Shown: piece by piece, positions 55,281-64,000 of the stretch
Layout: every line of letters begins with the position of its first letter
How positions within the stretch are numbered: position 1 is the stretch's first letter
NCBI RefSeq assembly: GCF_011045195.1
Contig: NZ_CP049199.1
Span: forward strand, 248,001 to 312,000
Direction of reading: 5' to 3'
DNA length: 64,000 nucleotides
Source of the DNA: Caulobacter soli
GTDB lineage: Bacteria > Pseudomonadota > Alphaproteobacteria > Caulobacterales > Caulobacteraceae
Position numbers and translations under genes: made by a program
Notes under the pieces: model-generated
Database searches by the model: none
What the model saw: the letters and a program-made list of their open reading frames with translations, nothing else
Told to the model about the DNA's origin: nothing

Positions 55281-57109
55281 ACCGCGATCGGCTGCTCGCC
55301 CGGAGTCAGCAGCAGGCCGGCCTCGCGCAGGCGCACGCCGCGCGCGATGCTGGCCGTCCACCAGACGATGAACGGGGCGGCGACCAGGCTGGCCGCCGCC
55401 ACTGTCAGCCACGGCGACAGGCCCGCGCCCATCAAGGGGCCTAAGGCGGCCAAGGCCATGCCGATCAGCATCTCGGGCCAGTGGAAGGCCAGGGCGGCGC
55501 GACCGCTCAGGCGGCCTTCATCGCGCTGCTGGGCGGCCCAGCCGGCGTCGCGGCCCAGGGCCACCGACAGCAGGGCGCGGGTGTGGGCGGCCATGATGAT
55601 TGGCGCGGTCAGGGTCGAGGCGAGGGTCTCCACCCCCACGCTGGCCAGGGCCCGCCAAGGCCCGCCGAACCGCCGCGCCTGGCCGTCGGCCAGCATCATC
55701 CCGTAGGACAGGAGCTTGGGCAGCAGCACGAAGGCTAGGCTGACGGCCAGCACGGCCGCGCCGGCTAGCGGATAGCCGCCGCCGTCCTCGCCCGCTTCGG
55801 GCGTCGACAGCAGGGCGCCGGTGACCACCAGGGCGATCCACAGCGGGGCCAGGGCGTAGCTCAGCACGCCACGCGCCAGGTGCAGGCGGCTGATCGGGTG
55901 CAGGCCCCTGGCGCCCAGCACGCCCAGATGCTGCAGATTACCCTGGCACCAGCGGCGGTCGCGGATCAGGTGGTCGATCAGGGTGGGCGGGCTTTCCTCG
56001 AAACTGCCGCCCAGAGCCGGGGCTAGCCGCACGCCCCAGCCGGCCCGGCGCAGGAAGGCGGCCTCGACGAAGTCGTGGCTCATGATGTGGCCGCCGAAGG
56101 GCTTTTTGCCTTTGAGGTGCGGCAGTCCGCTTGACTGCGCGAACGCCTCGACGCGCAGGATGGCGTTGTGGCCCCAGTAGTTGCCGTCGGCCCCGCTCCA
56201 CCACGCCACGCCCCAGGCGGCCAGCGGGCCGTATAGGGTGTTGGCGAACTGCTCCAGCCGCCCGAACACCGTGCGGCGGCCGACGATGGTCGGAGCGGTC
56301 TGGATCAGGCCCAGCGCCGGTTCGCGCTCCATGGCCGCCGCCAGTCGCCACAGGGTCTGGGCGTCCATCAGGCTGTCGGCGTCCAGAACCACCATGTGGT
56401 CGTAGGCGCCGCCGTGCCGGCGCACCCAGTCGGCGATGTTGCCGGCCTTGCGGTCGATGTTCTCGGGGCGATGACGGTAGTAGGCGCGGGGGCCGATCCC
56501 GGCGCGCCGGAAGGCCGCGAAGCCGCGCTGCTCGTCGGCGACGACCTCGGGCCGGCGGCTGTCGCTGAGCACGACGATGTCGAAGAACGGCGTCAGGCCC
56601 AGGGCGTACAGCCGCGCCCGCATCTGGGTCAGCCGGGCGAAGAATGGCCCGACGTCCTCGTGATAGATCGGCGCCAGCAGGGCCGTGCGGGTGGTCAGGG
56701 CGCGCAGGGGCGCCCGGGCTGTCGTCGTCTCCCAGGCGTCGGCCTGTCGCGACAGCCACAGCCCGCCCAGGCTGGCGGCGAACGAGAAGGCCATCCAGCC
56801 GAACAACACCAGGATCAGGCCCACATGGGCGACCTCCAGCGGGTCCAGCCCGTCTGAAGCCATGGTCGCGGCGACCGTGAAGACGGCCAGACCCGTGCTC
56901 AGAACGCAGAAGGCGGCCAGGGTGACGCGGCGGCGGCCCAGGCCCGGCTCGGCCTCGAAGCGGCGCGGCCGCGCGGCGCGATGCAGGGGCTGGTCGGGCA
57001 TGAAACGGGGCGCAGGCGGCGGGGCCACATCGATGTCGAACCCGGTTGCATCCTCGAAGGAACGCGCCTCAAGGTCGCGTCGTTGTAGCGAGTTGGTATA
57101 GGCGTGCAT
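55130..57109 (-). CDS. opgH: Glucans biosynthesis glucosyltransferase OpgH (MdoH)
   Basis: About 659 residues of a GT2 membrane glucosyltransferase that builds osmoregulated periplasmic glucans. The N-terminal region is polar ([20 protein letters not shown]), helices follow, the DxD motif is [12 protein letters not shown], and the processivity motif occurs as [14 protein letters not shown]. Start at 57109 leaves a shorter N-terminus than E. coli (847 residues). The frame does not stop at the expected end: after [14 protein letters not shown] it continues about 50 codons antisense into gdx before the stop at 55130, giving a 151-base tail-to-tail overlap. Confidence 0.93.
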   Translation of the reverse strand: MHAYTNSLQRRDLEARSFEDATGFDIDVAPPPAPRFMPDQPLHRAARPRRFEAEPGLGRRRVTLAAFCVLSTGLAVFTVAATMASDGLDPLEVAHVGLILVLFGWMAFSFAASLGGLWLSRQADAWETTTARAPLRALTTRTALLAPIYHEDVGPFFARLTQMRARLYALGLTPFFDIVVLSDSRRPEVVADEQRGFAAFRRAGIGPRAYYRHRPENIDRKAGNIADWVRRHGGAYDHMVVLDADSLMDAQTLWRLAAAMEREPALGLIQTAPTIVGRRTVFGRLEQFANTLYGPLAAWGVAWWSGADGNYWGHNAILRVEAFAQSSGLPHLKGKKPFGGHIMSHDFVEAAFLRRAGWGVRLAPALGGSFEESPPTLIDHLIRDRRWCQGNLQHLGVLGARGLHPISRLHLARGVLSYALAPLWIALVVTGALLSTPEAGEDGGGYPLAGAAVLAVSLAFVLLPKLLSYGMMLADGQARRFGGPWRALASVGVETLASTLTAPIIMAAHTRALLSVALGRDAGWAAQQRDEGRLSGRAALAFHWPEMLIGMALAALGPLMGAGLSPWLTVAAASLVAAPFIVWWTASIARGVRLREAGLLLTPGEQPIAVQCVGVNSFKPNMPETISAKQTSRPAVAGSLNTRMPTMAVPTAPTPVQTA

Positions 57110-57306
57110 GGAAACCCCTTCGCCGCAGAAACACGTCCTCTGCGTCAAGGTTCCCGAGGTGTATCACCTCTATTGCATTAATGTTTCATCGCTTCATTTT
57201 TGAGCAACGACGCGATGAATACTCTCAGTAACTGGTTGATTTGACACGCGAAGGCCGAGTAACGGCCCTGAAAGCGCCGCAATTTCCGGAGCTCAGAAAG
57301 TCTGCC

Positions 57307-58056
57307 TCAGGCGGCTGCCCGGCTCTCGTCGGCGATGAAGTCCAGGCAGGTCGCGGCGACGTCCTCCCAGCCCGGCTCGCCCGGCAGCCAGTGGCTCATC
57401 GTCGGGAAGACTTCGCAGGATCCGCCCAGCCGCGCGGCGGTCTGGCGGACCGTGGCCGGCGGGTGGATCACGTCCTTGCCGCCGGCGATCGCCAGGGTCG
57501 GCACGCCCACGGGGCTGGCGCCGGTGGTCATGAACGGGTCCATGAACCAGTTCAGCGTCTCCCACAGCGCTCGGCCGCTTTCGGCGGTCATCTTGGCGTA
57601 GAGGGCCTTGCGCTCGTCGCGGGACAGGCGGTCCAGGGTGTAGCTTTCGACCACGCCGTAGTCGGGCGCGACGGCCTGCAGCCAGTAGGGGCCCAGGGCG
57701 TAGAGGCTGACGGCCGAAGCCGCTTCCTCCAGCGACGAGCCCGCGACGCCCCACGGCGGCGAGGGGGCCAGCAGGATCAGCCGCGAGACCGGCGCGCGCG
57801 CCGCCGCCATCTGGGCCACCAGCCCGCCCATCGAGTGGCCGATCAAAACCGGCGGCTCGTCGCAGGCCTCGCACAGGGCGGCGACCTGCTTGGCGTAGTC
57901 GATCATCGAACGGCCGGCGACCAGGGCCCCGTCGCCATGTCCCAGCAGGTCTGGAGTCTGGACAACGTGGCCGGCGGCCTCGAACGGCTGGCGGAACGCG
58001 TCGAACGTCCAGCCGCCGCAGAAGGCGCCGTGCACCATGATTACCGGAGTCGCCAC
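57307..58056 (-). CDS. Alpha/beta hydrolase
   Basis: A 249-residue hydrolase from GTG 58056 (MATPVIMVHGAFCGGW); the frame is open to 58083 but this start places the oxyanion HG motif at the usual distance. The nucleophile elbow is LIGHSMGGLVAQMAA, the acidic residue lies in VPTLAIAGGKDVIHP and the His in FPTMSHWLPGEPGW. Similar enzymes hydrolyse esters or lactones; the substrate is unknown. Its stop is 131 bases from the CDS start of opgH in the AT-rich intergenic stretch. Confidence 0.87.
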   Translation of the reverse strand: MATPVIMVHGAFCGGWTFDAFRQPFEAAGHVVQTPDLLGHGDGALVAGRSMIDYAKQVAALCEACDEPPVLIGHSMGGLVAQMAAARAPVSRLILLAPSPPWGVAGSSLEEAASAVSLYALGPYWLQAVAPDYGVVESYTLDRLSRDERKALYAKMTAESGRALWETLNWFMDPFMTTGASPVGVPTLAIAGGKDVIHPPATVRQTAARLGGSCEVFPTMSHWLPGEPGWEDVAATCLDFIADESRAAA

Positions 58057-58111
58057 GCGCGCCTCGCCCGCTGGCCCGGCCAAAGCGCCGGGCGAGCGGT
58101 GAGCCTACACG

Positions 58112-59686
58112 CTACTTCTTCGGCGCGGGTGAAGATTTGGCGGTCGATTTCGCCGCAGGGGCCTTGGCCGCCTTCGCGGGGGCAGGCGCCTTGGCGGCGG
58201 GCGCCGCTTTCGGCTTCGCGGCCGGCTTCGGCGCCGCGGCGGGTTTAGCCGCTTTCGGAGCCGGTGCGGCCTTGGCCGGAGCCTTGGTCGTCGCGGCCTT
58301 GGCGACCGGTGCGGCCTTGGCGGCGGGTTTCGCGGCGGTCGGCTTGGGCGCGGCGGTCTTGGCCGGAGCCTTGGCGGCGGCCGGCTTGGCCGCCGGCTTC
58401 GGCGCCGGGGCGGTCTTCACGGGCTTCGGCGCGGGCGCGGCCTTCGCAGCGGCCTTGGCGGGAGCCTTCGCCGTCGGAGCCTTGGCGGCGGCGGGCTTGG
58501 CCTCGGCCTTCGGCTTGGCGGCCGGCTTCGCAGCCGGGGCGGCCTTGGCGGTCTTCGGCGCGGGCGCGGCCTTGGCCGGAGCCTTCGCCGCGGGAGCCTT
58601 GGCGGCCGGAGCCGGCTTGGCGGCGGGCTTGGCTTTGGCCTTCGGCTTGGCGGGGGCCTTCGAGGCCGCCGGCTTGGCGGCCTTGGGCGCGGCTTTTGGA
58701 GCGGGCTTCGCCGCCGCCGTCTTGGCCGCCGTTGGGGCGACCGTCGGGGCGGCCGTCGGCGCGGCGGGCTTGGCGACCGGGGTCGGCGCGGGCGCGACCG
58801 GAGCCGGGGCGGGAGCCGGCGCGGGCTCCGCGGCTTTCACGGGTTCCGGCGCGGGTTTGGGCGCGGGCGCCGGGGCGGGCGTGGGCGCCGCGGTCGGGGC
58901 CGGAGCGGCTTTCGGCTTGCCCGTAAACCAGGCGATCACGTCGTCGAGAATGCTCATCGTGTTTGGCTCGTCTATGAGGTAATGGGCGTTGTTGGGGTAG
59001 ATCTTTAGGTCGGCGGCCGGATATTTCCGGCCGACCAGGCGCACGTCCTCGAGAGGCGTGGTGCGATCCAGGGCGCCGGCCAGGACCAGCACTGGGATGG
59101 TCACTTTCGTGGCGTCGACATGGGCGGTCCTGTTCGGATCCTTGTGCGGCCAGGCCAGGTCGGCCAGCACCTGCCCGCTGTCATGGACCATGGTCGCGTA
59201 CAGCGCGTCGTGGCGCGCGGGCGGCACGGCGTTCATGACCCCGAACTTGAAGCCCGGCTTCCACATCTTGCCCGCCCGGGTCTCGGGCTTGGACCGCAGG
59301 GCCATGTTCAGGAAGGTGAAGACCGGGGAGAGCTTGGGCTTGCCGCGGGCGTCGGCCGGCGAGGCGGGGGCGAACAGCACCAGGCGATCGGCGTGGCCGG
59401 CCTCGGCGATCTTCTGGGCGATCAGTCCGCCCATGGAGTGGCCGAAGACGATCGGCTTCTTGCCGTCCTCCTTGGCCAGGGCCTGGGCCAGGGCGCTCAT
59501 CTCGGCGACATAGTCGGCCAGGGTCAGACCGGCCAGGCCCGCCCGGGGGCCATCGACCGTGCGCACGGCTGAACGGATGGTCGGCGCCACGACGCGATAG
59601 CCCTCGGCCCGCAGCCGCGCGGCCATGGGATCCCACACGTCACCAGCGCAACCGTAGCCGTGGATCAGCAGGATCGTGTCCGCCAT
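58112..59686 (-). CDS. Alpha/beta hydrolase with long Ala-Lys-Pro tail
   Basis: A 524-residue protein. Residues 1-257 are an alpha/beta hydrolase with nucleophile Ser84 in VFGHSMGGLIAQ, acid Asp207 (GALDRTTP) and His235 (PNNAHYLIDE). Residues 258-524 are 267 residues of Ala, Lys and Pro in short units such as KPAAKAAPVAKAATTKAPAK, a composition like histone H1 tails or the AKP-rich regions of phasins. The tail is basic and likely disordered; it may bind nucleic acid, granules or acidic polymers. Start is ATG 59686, where the hydrolase begins (MADTILLIHGYGCAGD), not the longer frame to 59812. It overlaps no neighbour and ends 23 bases before its terminus region. Confidence 0.85.
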   Translation of the reverse strand: MADTILLIHGYGCAGDVWDPMAARLRAEGYRVVAPTIRSAVRTVDGPRAGLAGLTLADYVAEMSALAQALAKEDGKKPIVFGHSMGGLIAQKIAEAGHADRLVLFAPASPADARGKPKLSPVFTFLNMALRSKPETRAGKMWKPGFKFGVMNAVPPARHDALYATMVHDSGQVLADLAWPHKDPNRTAHVDATKVTIPVLVLAGALDRTTPLEDVRLVGRKYPAADLKIYPNNAHYLIDEPNTMSILDDVIAWFTGKPKAAPAPTAAPTPAPAPAPKPAPEPVKAAEPAPAPAPAPVAPAPTPVAKPAAPTAAPTVAPTAAKTAAAKPAPKAAPKAAKPAASKAPAKPKAKAKPAAKPAPAAKAPAAKAPAKAAPAPKTAKAAPAAKPAAKPKAEAKPAAAKAPTAKAPAKAAAKAAPAPKPVKTAPAPKPAAKPAAAKAPAKTAAPKPTAAKPAAKAAPVAKAATTKAPAKAAPAPKAAKPAAAPKPAAKPKAAPAAKAPAPAKAAKAPAAKSTAKSSPAPKK

Positions 59687-59709
59687 TCCGTACTCCCCAG
59701 CGCCGGAAA

Positions 59710-60222
59710 TCAGCCCCCGCGCGCGAACCCACCGAACGCGGAAACGACCTGTTCGTACACCGCGCGCTTGAAGGGTACGATCAGTTCGGGCGTTTCGTCG
59801 AGAGCGCCCCATTTCCAGGCGTCGAACTCGACATGGGCGTCGGCCTCAAGATCGATCTCGGACTCGTCGCCGACGAAGCGAAAAGCGAACCAGACCTGCT
59901 TTTGGCCCTTGAATCCACGAGCTTTTTTCGACGACGCGAAGTCAGCGGGGAAGTCGTAGATCAACCAGCCCTCGGTGCGGCCCAGATAGTCGATCGAGGT
60001 GACGCCGGTCTCTTCGGCCAGCTCGCGACGCGCCGCGGCCAGCAAATCCTCGCCTTCGTCGACTCCGCCCTGCGGAAATTGCCAGTTGTGGGGCGGCGGC
60101 TGGTTGTGCCGTTTGCCCAGCCAGACACGGCCGTCCGGGTGGAACAGCACGACGCCGACATTGGGGCGATGATCGGGATGGAGGTCGCCCAAATCTTGGG
60201 GAGGAGTTTGGCTGGCGCTCAT
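59710..60222 (-). CDS. rppH: RNA pyrophosphohydrolase
   Basis: A 170-residue Nudix hydrolase that removes pyrophosphate from the 5' end of RNA and starts decay. The Nudix box occupies residues 52-74 (GGVDEGEDLLAAARRELAEE, with TGV), preceded by GVVLFHPDGRVWLGKRHNQP and followed by WFAFRFVGDES; these resemble RppH rather than other Nudix members. The ATG overlaps the preceding TGA by 4 bases, linking it to the deacetylase-like gene upstream. It ends 23 bases before the hydrolase start. Confidence 0.92.
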   Translation of the reverse strand: MSASQTPPQDLGDLHPDHRPNVGVVLFHPDGRVWLGKRHNQPPPHNWQFPQGGVDEGEDLLAAARRELAEETGVTSIDYLGRTEGWLIYDFPADFASSKKARGFKGQKQVWFAFRFVGDESEIDLEADAHVEFDAWKWGALDETPELIVPFKRAVYEQVVSAFGGFARGG

Positions 60223-61403
60223 CGCTTGGCCATGGCCGAGGCGGGGGCCAGTTGCAAGCCCCTCCCGGACAGGCCGGCGGCCCACAGGCGCACCTGGTTG
60301 ATCGTCACCGGATAGGCGAAGCCCGAGCCCAGGGCCTGGCCGCGACCGGCGGCGCCGGCCTCCAGCATCTTCAGTTGGCCGTCGATCGAGCCGGCCGCCA
60401 GTTCGTCGTCGATGATCCGGTCGGCCGAGGCGCGCGGGATCGGGCCGCCGCGCAGGGACGCCTGGCCGTCGTCGATGAACGCCAGGCCGCGCGACTTCAG
60501 GGCCAGGGTGAAGGTGGTCATGGCCGTGTCGCTGGTGACGAACCGCGAGCCTAGATAGTTGGTCAGGCCGAAATAGCCGGTGGCGCGCGACATCAGCCAT
60601 TCCAGCTTGCGCACCGTGTCCTCGGGGCGGTTCGAGGCGATCAGGGTGTAGGGGCCCGGATCGTTGGCGGGGTAGTCGACCGGCTCCATCGGCGCTTCGA
60701 GCAGCACTTCGTGACCGTGGCTGCGGGCCAGGTCGATCCAGCCCTGCAGGCCCTCGGCGTAGGGCGCGAACGACAGGGTGATCTCGGGCGGCAGGGTCTC
60801 GATGGCCGCGCGGGTGGTCTGGGGGTTCAGGCCCAGGCCGCCGATCACCAGGGCCACCTTCGGGCGGCCGTCGGCGGTGAACGGGCGGGCATAGGCGTCG
60901 GCGGCGGTGCGGCCGTCGGGCGCGATCATGGGCAGCACGCCGCCGCCCGGACCGGGCGCGGTGAGGCCGGCGATCGGCGCGGCGGGCAGGGGGCCGGTGG
61001 CCGAGGCGACCGGCGGCGGGGCGGCGATCGCGCCGGCCTCGGCGTCATCGGCCGGTTCGGGGTGGCTGAGGAACGGCAGGTTCGACAGGTCCAGCGCGCC
61101 GGGCAACAGCGGCGCCTCATGCTCGCCCTCGCCGACCAGGGCTTCGCGCCAGCCGGGCGGGATGTTCTTGGTCGTACCGATCTGGTCCAGCGCCACGCGC
61201 ACCATCGGCGAGCCCTTGTTGGGATCGCCGGTGATCAGCACCAGCAGGGCGACGCTGAGCAGGAACAGAAAGGCCGCCGCAGCCGCGCCGATAAAGGGAT
61301 TGGCCGCCGCCGCCAGGATCCTGGCGCGCAGGTCGCCGTCCTCGCGACCCGACGCGGGCGCGGTGGCGCTATAGGCGGGCTTGCGGGAGAACGACACGGC
61401 CAT
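60219..61403 (-). CDS. Divergent polysaccharide deacetylase (YibQ type)
   Basis: A 394-residue membrane-anchored protein. A single hydrophobic helix (FIGAAAAAFLFLLSVALLVL) near residue 40 follows a cytoplasmic basic end; the extracytoplasmic part holds a divergent polysaccharide deacetylase domain with KVALVIGGLGLNPQTTRAAI, EVLLEAPMEPVDYPANDPGP and GLTNYLGSRFVTSDTAMTTF. YibQ-like members usually lie next to envC and ctpA, as the ctpA/EnvC-like pair 2 kb away suggests. Catalytic activity is uncertain for this divergent group. The stop overlaps the rppH start. Confidence 0.88.
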   Translation of the reverse strand: MAVSFSRKPAYSATAPASGREDGDLRARILAAAANPFIGAAAAAFLFLLSVALLVLITGDPNKGSPMVRVALDQIGTTKNIPPGWREALVGEGEHEAPLLPGALDLSNLPFLSHPEPADDAEAGAIAAPPPVASATGPLPAAPIAGLTAPGPGGGVLPMIAPDGRTAADAYARPFTADGRPKVALVIGGLGLNPQTTRAAIETLPPEITLSFAPYAEGLQGWIDLARSHGHEVLLEAPMEPVDYPANDPGPYTLIASNRPEDTVRKLEWLMSRATGYFGLTNYLGSRFVTSDTAMTTFTLALKSRGLAFIDDGQASLRGGPIPRASADRIIDDELAAGSIDGQLKMLEAGAAGRGQALGSGFAYPVTINQVRLWAAGLSGRGLQLAPASAMAKR

Positions 61404-61547
61404 GGGGCAGGATTAGCCGGCAAGCGCCGAATATATGGTTAATGAAGGGTGCGACGGAATGCGCCGAAGCGGTGGAAGAGCGCGCTCGCGTGATCTTGGA
61501 TCTCATCCAGGCCATGCTGGGTATTGTTCGAACTTGGAGGGGGCGTC

Positions 61548-62042
61548 TTGGATGTTCATGGCCATCGCTTGATCAGGGGTTTGACCCTTGTCACCGTCGC
61601 GGCTTGCATCGTGGGATGCGCGGCGAAGGCTCCCGCGCCGGCGCCCCGCCTGCATGGCTGGTGCCCTTCCAGGGCGCCGCGTGTCGAGATCCGCCTGACG
61701 AGCCCGGAAGGCTCCCGTGTCGTCGATGGGGACGTCGCGACGCGTTTCTATCCTGATCGCGCCGACCGTATGAACAAGTTCGGATCGGCCGTCGTGGATT
61801 GCCGTTACGCCGCGCACCAACCGGCGGAATGCGCGGTTGTGCGAGAAGACGGCGACTACGGCTTTGGACATGCCGCCGAACGCGCGGCGCTGAAGTTCCC
61901 CGTGCCGGCACGCCAGGATGGAATGATCCGCGTGCGGGTGGGCTTTGTGATGCTCGAACCGGGTCAGGGCGAGACCACGGCCAATTGCGATGACCTGCCG
62001 CCCCGCCCGCCGTTCACCGACGCGGCCGACGAGGCCAGATAG
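61548..62042 (+). CDS. TonB-C-like lipoprotein
   Basis: About 164 residues. A TTG at 61548 has a perfect GGAGGGGG 5-12 bases upstream and starts a lipoprotein signal: LVTVAACIVGC is the lipobox. The rest has TonB C-terminal domain text: FYPDRADRMNKFGSAVVDCR, ECAVVREDGDYGFGHAAERA and ALKFPVPARQDGM (a C-x-V, E-x-x-x-GFG pattern). Such small TonB-C proteins without an N-terminal anchor act in periplasmic energy coupling or are of unknown use. It converges with ctpA 36 bases beyond its stop. Confidence 0.78.
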   Translation: MDVHGHRLIRGLTLVTVAACIVGCAAKAPAPAPRLHGWCPSRAPRVEIRLTSPEGSRVVDGDVATRFYPDRADRMNKFGSAVVDCRYAAHQPAECAVVREDGDYGFGHAAERAALKFPVPARQDGMIRVRVGFVMLEPGQGETTANCDDLPPRPPFTDAADEAR

Positions 62043-62077
62043 CGTCCTCTCCCGAAGGGGAAAGGACGCCTGGAGTC

Positions 62078-63472
62078 CTACTTCTTCTCGACGGGCGGAC
62101 CCTTGCCGGCCGCGGCGGCGGCCTTGGCGGTGACTTCGGCGATCTTGGCCTGGGGCTTGGGCAGTTTCGGCACGGCCTGGACCGAGCCGGCCTTCAGCAC
62201 GGCGATGGCGCGGTCCAGCTGGAAGTCGCCCTTCTTCTCGTCGAAGCCGGGCGGCGGCGCCTCGGCCGGCGTGTGGACGCCCTGGCGGGTCTTGCCCTCG
62301 TCGGCGTTCAGCGCGTTCTTGAAGCTGGCCTCGCTGAACCACACGCGGTTGGCGATGTCCTGGGCCTGGTCCTTGGTCTGGGCCACTTCCAGGTCGGGCG
62401 CGATGCCGGTCTTCTGGATCGAGCGGCCCGACGGCGTGTAGTAGCGCGCCGTGGTCAGTTTCAGCGCCCCATCGGCCCCGCCACGCAGCGGGATCACGGT
62501 CTGGACCGAGCCCTTGCCGAAGCTGGTGATGCCGACCAGCTCGGCGCGGTGACGGTCCTGAAGGGCGCCGGCGACGATTTCAGCGGCCGAGGCCGAACCC
62601 TGGTTGATCAACACCACCACCGGCAGGCCCTTCAGCAGGTCGCCGCCGGGCCGGGCGTTGTAGCGCTGGATGTCGCGCGGATCGCGGCCGCGCTGGCTGA
62701 CCACCTCGCCGCCGTCCAGGAACACGCTGGAGACGCCCACGGCCTGGTCGAGCAGGCCGCCGGGATTGTTGCGCAGGTCGAAGATCAGCCCCTTCATGTT
62801 GGGGTTCTTGGTCTTCAGGTCGTTGATCGAGGCGGTCAGGGCCTCGGTGGCCTTCTCGTTGAAGCCGGGCAGGCGCACATAGCCGTAGTCGCCTTCCATG
62901 CGGGCGATGGCGGCCTTGGGCTTGATCACTTCGCGGGTCAGCTTGACGTCGAACGGGTCGGTCTTGTCGCGGGCGATGGTCAGGGTGACGATCTCGCCGG
63001 CCGGGCCGCGCATCTGCTTGACCGCCTCGTTGACGGTCAGGCCCAGCACCGATTGGCCGTTGACGGCGGTGATGTAGTCGCCGGCCTGGATGCCGGCCCG
63101 CGAGGCGGGCGTGCCGTCCATGGGCGAGATCACCTTGACCACGCCGTCCTCGCTGGTGACCTCGATGCCCAGCCCGCCGTACTCGCCGCGGGTGGTATCC
63201 TGCATGTCCTCGAAGCTGTCGGGCGACAGGTAGCCGGAATGCGGGTCCAGGCTGGTCAGCATGCCGTCCAGCGCCGCCTCGATCAGCTTCTTGTTGTCGA
63301 CCTCCGACACGTACTGGGCGTCGACCGTCTGCAGGACGTCGCCGAACAGTTCGAGCATCTTATAGGTCTCGCCCTTGGTCGAGCTGGTCGCCTGGGCGAT
63401 GGGACTGACATAGGCCATGGTCCCCGCGCCGAGGACGAAGGCCGAAACACCGATGAGCAGATACTTGCGCAT
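62078..63472 (-). CDS. ctpA: S41 C-terminal processing peptidase CtpA
   Basis: A 464-residue periplasmic serine protease. Signal anchor MRKYLLIGVSAFVLGAGTMA, a PDZ domain (about 85-170; GLGIEVTSEDGVVKVISPMD, AGIQAGDYITAVNGQSV) and the S41 catalytic domain with Ser in VLINQGSASAAEIVA and Lys in ITSFGKGSVQTV. The C-terminus is Pro/Ala/Lys-rich. CtpA enzymes trim periplasmic and cell-wall proteins. Starts at ATG 63472, since the upstream in-frame GTG gives no signal. It lies directly after the EnvC-like gene on the same strand. Confidence 0.95.
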   Translation of the reverse strand: MRKYLLIGVSAFVLGAGTMAYVSPIAQATSSTKGETYKMLELFGDVLQTVDAQYVSEVDNKKLIEAALDGMLTSLDPHSGYLSPDSFEDMQDTTRGEYGGLGIEVTSEDGVVKVISPMDGTPASRAGIQAGDYITAVNGQSVLGLTVNEAVKQMRGPAGEIVTLTIARDKTDPFDVKLTREVIKPKAAIARMEGDYGYVRLPGFNEKATEALTASINDLKTKNPNMKGLIFDLRNNPGGLLDQAVGVSSVFLDGGEVVSQRGRDPRDIQRYNARPGGDLLKGLPVVVLINQGSASAAEIVAGALQDRHRAELVGITSFGKGSVQTVIPLRGGADGALKLTTARYYTPSGRSIQKTGIAPDLEVAQTKDQAQDIANRVWFSEASFKNALNADEGKTRQGVHTPAEAPPPGFDEKKGDFQLDRAIAVLKAGSVQAVPKLPKPQAKIAEVTAKAAAAAGKGPPVEKK

Positions 63473-63597
63473 GTGGCCTGGAAGGCTCCCTGACGACGCG
63501 AAGCGTCGCATTAAAACTCGTCGTTCCGCTCAAGCTGAGGCGGACCTTTGTTCATTTGACGGCCATCATCGCTGAAAAAGCCGTTTACCGCGATCCC

Positions 63598-64000
63598 CTA
63601 CCGAGAACCTTGTTTCAACCAACGCTCCGGATCGACCGGGGCGCCGTCTTCCCGAACCTCGAAATAGAGTTCTGGCTCCTCGGAACCATGATCCGCCATC
63701 CGGCCAACCGTCGCGCCGGGTGCGACAGATTGTCCGGATCCGACGGAAACCTCGTCCATTCCCGCCAGCACCAGATGGTAGGCGCCCTGGGCGCGCAGGA
63801 TCAAGACCGTGCCCCAGCCGCTGAGCGGTCCGGCGTATTCGACCACCCCGGCGGCGGGACTGGCCACCACGTGACCTTTTTCCGTGCTGATCGTCAGGCC
63901 GGTCGCGCGACCGCCGGCCGGCATGGCCTGGCCGAAGCGGCGGGTCAGCACCCCGGGGGCGGGCGACCTCAACGTCAGGGGGCCGGTGGCGGGCTTGGGA
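63598..64000 (-). CDS. EnvC/LdpF-like degenerate LytM protein, C-terminal part
   Basis: Only the last 133 codons are in the window; the gene continues past the right edge. It holds a LytM (M23) domain: PGVLTRRFGQ, VASPAAGVVEYAGPLSGWGT, SGQSVAPGATVGRM and LYFEVREDGAPVDPERWLKQ. The zinc ligands are missing: H-x-x-x-D is replaced by RATGLTI, and L-H-F-E by LYFEVR. This is the pattern of non-enzymatic regulators such as EnvC and the C. crescentus degenerate LytM factors, which activate amidases at division sites. The following ctpA on the same strand fits that role. Confidence 0.88.
   Translation of the reverse strand, partial: PKPATGPLTLRSPAPGVLTRRFGQAMPAGGRATGLTISTEKGHVVASPAAGVVEYAGPLSGWGTVLILRAQGAYHLVLAGMDEVSVGSGQSVAPGATVGRMADHGSEEPELYFEVREDGAPVDPERWLKQGSR

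Noticed and set aside
58137..58982. 281-codon plus-strand frame made of Gly/Ala/Phe repeats that looks like a membrane protein
   Set aside because: It is the antisense of the Ala-Lys-Pro tail of the hydrolase; the apparent hydrophobicity comes from GGC/GCC/TTC complements.

Overview
The window comes from a high-GC alphaproteobacterium, almost certainly a Caulobacter. Supporting signs are the F1 ATP synthase operon atpHAGDC separated from the Fo genes, an Ala/Lys/Pro-rich N-terminal extension on AtpD, a CC_3452-type small secreted protein just upstream of it, a large TonB-dependent receptor, a CtpA next to a degenerate LytM (EnvC/LdpF-like) protein, and many GC-rich palindromic intergenic repeats. 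This assignment rests on gene content and recalled gene order, not on a database search.

Layout. 1-18,000 is chromosomal housekeeping DNA: a truncated PAS protein, an rsmB-rpe-heparinase-like run, an SDHAF4-like gene, pyrF, marC-like, a methyltransferase, an SDR, a WrbA-like flavoprotein divergent from an MFS exporter, an Rrf2 regulator, kup, argG, and an ACP-like gene overlapping an Ntn-hydrolase acylase. 18,016-30,805 is a 12.8-kb integrative element in the 3' end of a tRNA-Ala(CGC) gene. It is bounded by an 18-bp direct repeat, with a second pair of repeated motifs (24-bp period) at each end. It carries a tyrosine integrase, a serine recombinase, an excisionase-like HTH gene, a frameshifted polymerase-palm-like gene, a complete type I restriction-modification operon (hsdR-hsdM-hsdS), a fourth gene translationally coupled to hsdS that looks like an RNase H-fold protein, and a membrane protein gene that is probably frameshifted.

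30,806-48,400 returns to the chromosome: yggT/yggU, a hybrid histidine kinase, a 5-methylcytosine methyltransferase and a Vsr endonuclease on either side of cysK, a lipoprotein, an unannotated-size 46-aa membrane peptide, a thiolase, a TonB-dependent receptor, a lemA-TPM-TPM operon, an acyl-CoA dehydrogenase and a DAO-family oxidoreductase. 48,611-53,866 is the F1 operon; an 82-aa Cys-containing protein is inserted between atpD and atpC with one-base stop/start overlaps on both sides. 54,886-55,280 is a two-hairpin guanidine-II (mini-ykkC) riboswitch driving a Gdx/SugE guanidinium exporter. The right end holds opgH, two alpha/beta hydrolases (one with a 267-residue Ala-Lys-Pro tail), rppH, a YibQ-type deacetylase, a TonB-C-like lipoprotein, ctpA and the start-less end of an EnvC-like gene.

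The most unusual items are the tRNA-Ala element with its symmetric arm-like motifs and type I R-M-coupled RNase H-like gene, the gene wedged inside the ATP synthase operon, the histone-tail-like hydrolase, a repeat element that has become the N-terminus of a TPM protein, and a possible alternative-pairing leader before argG.
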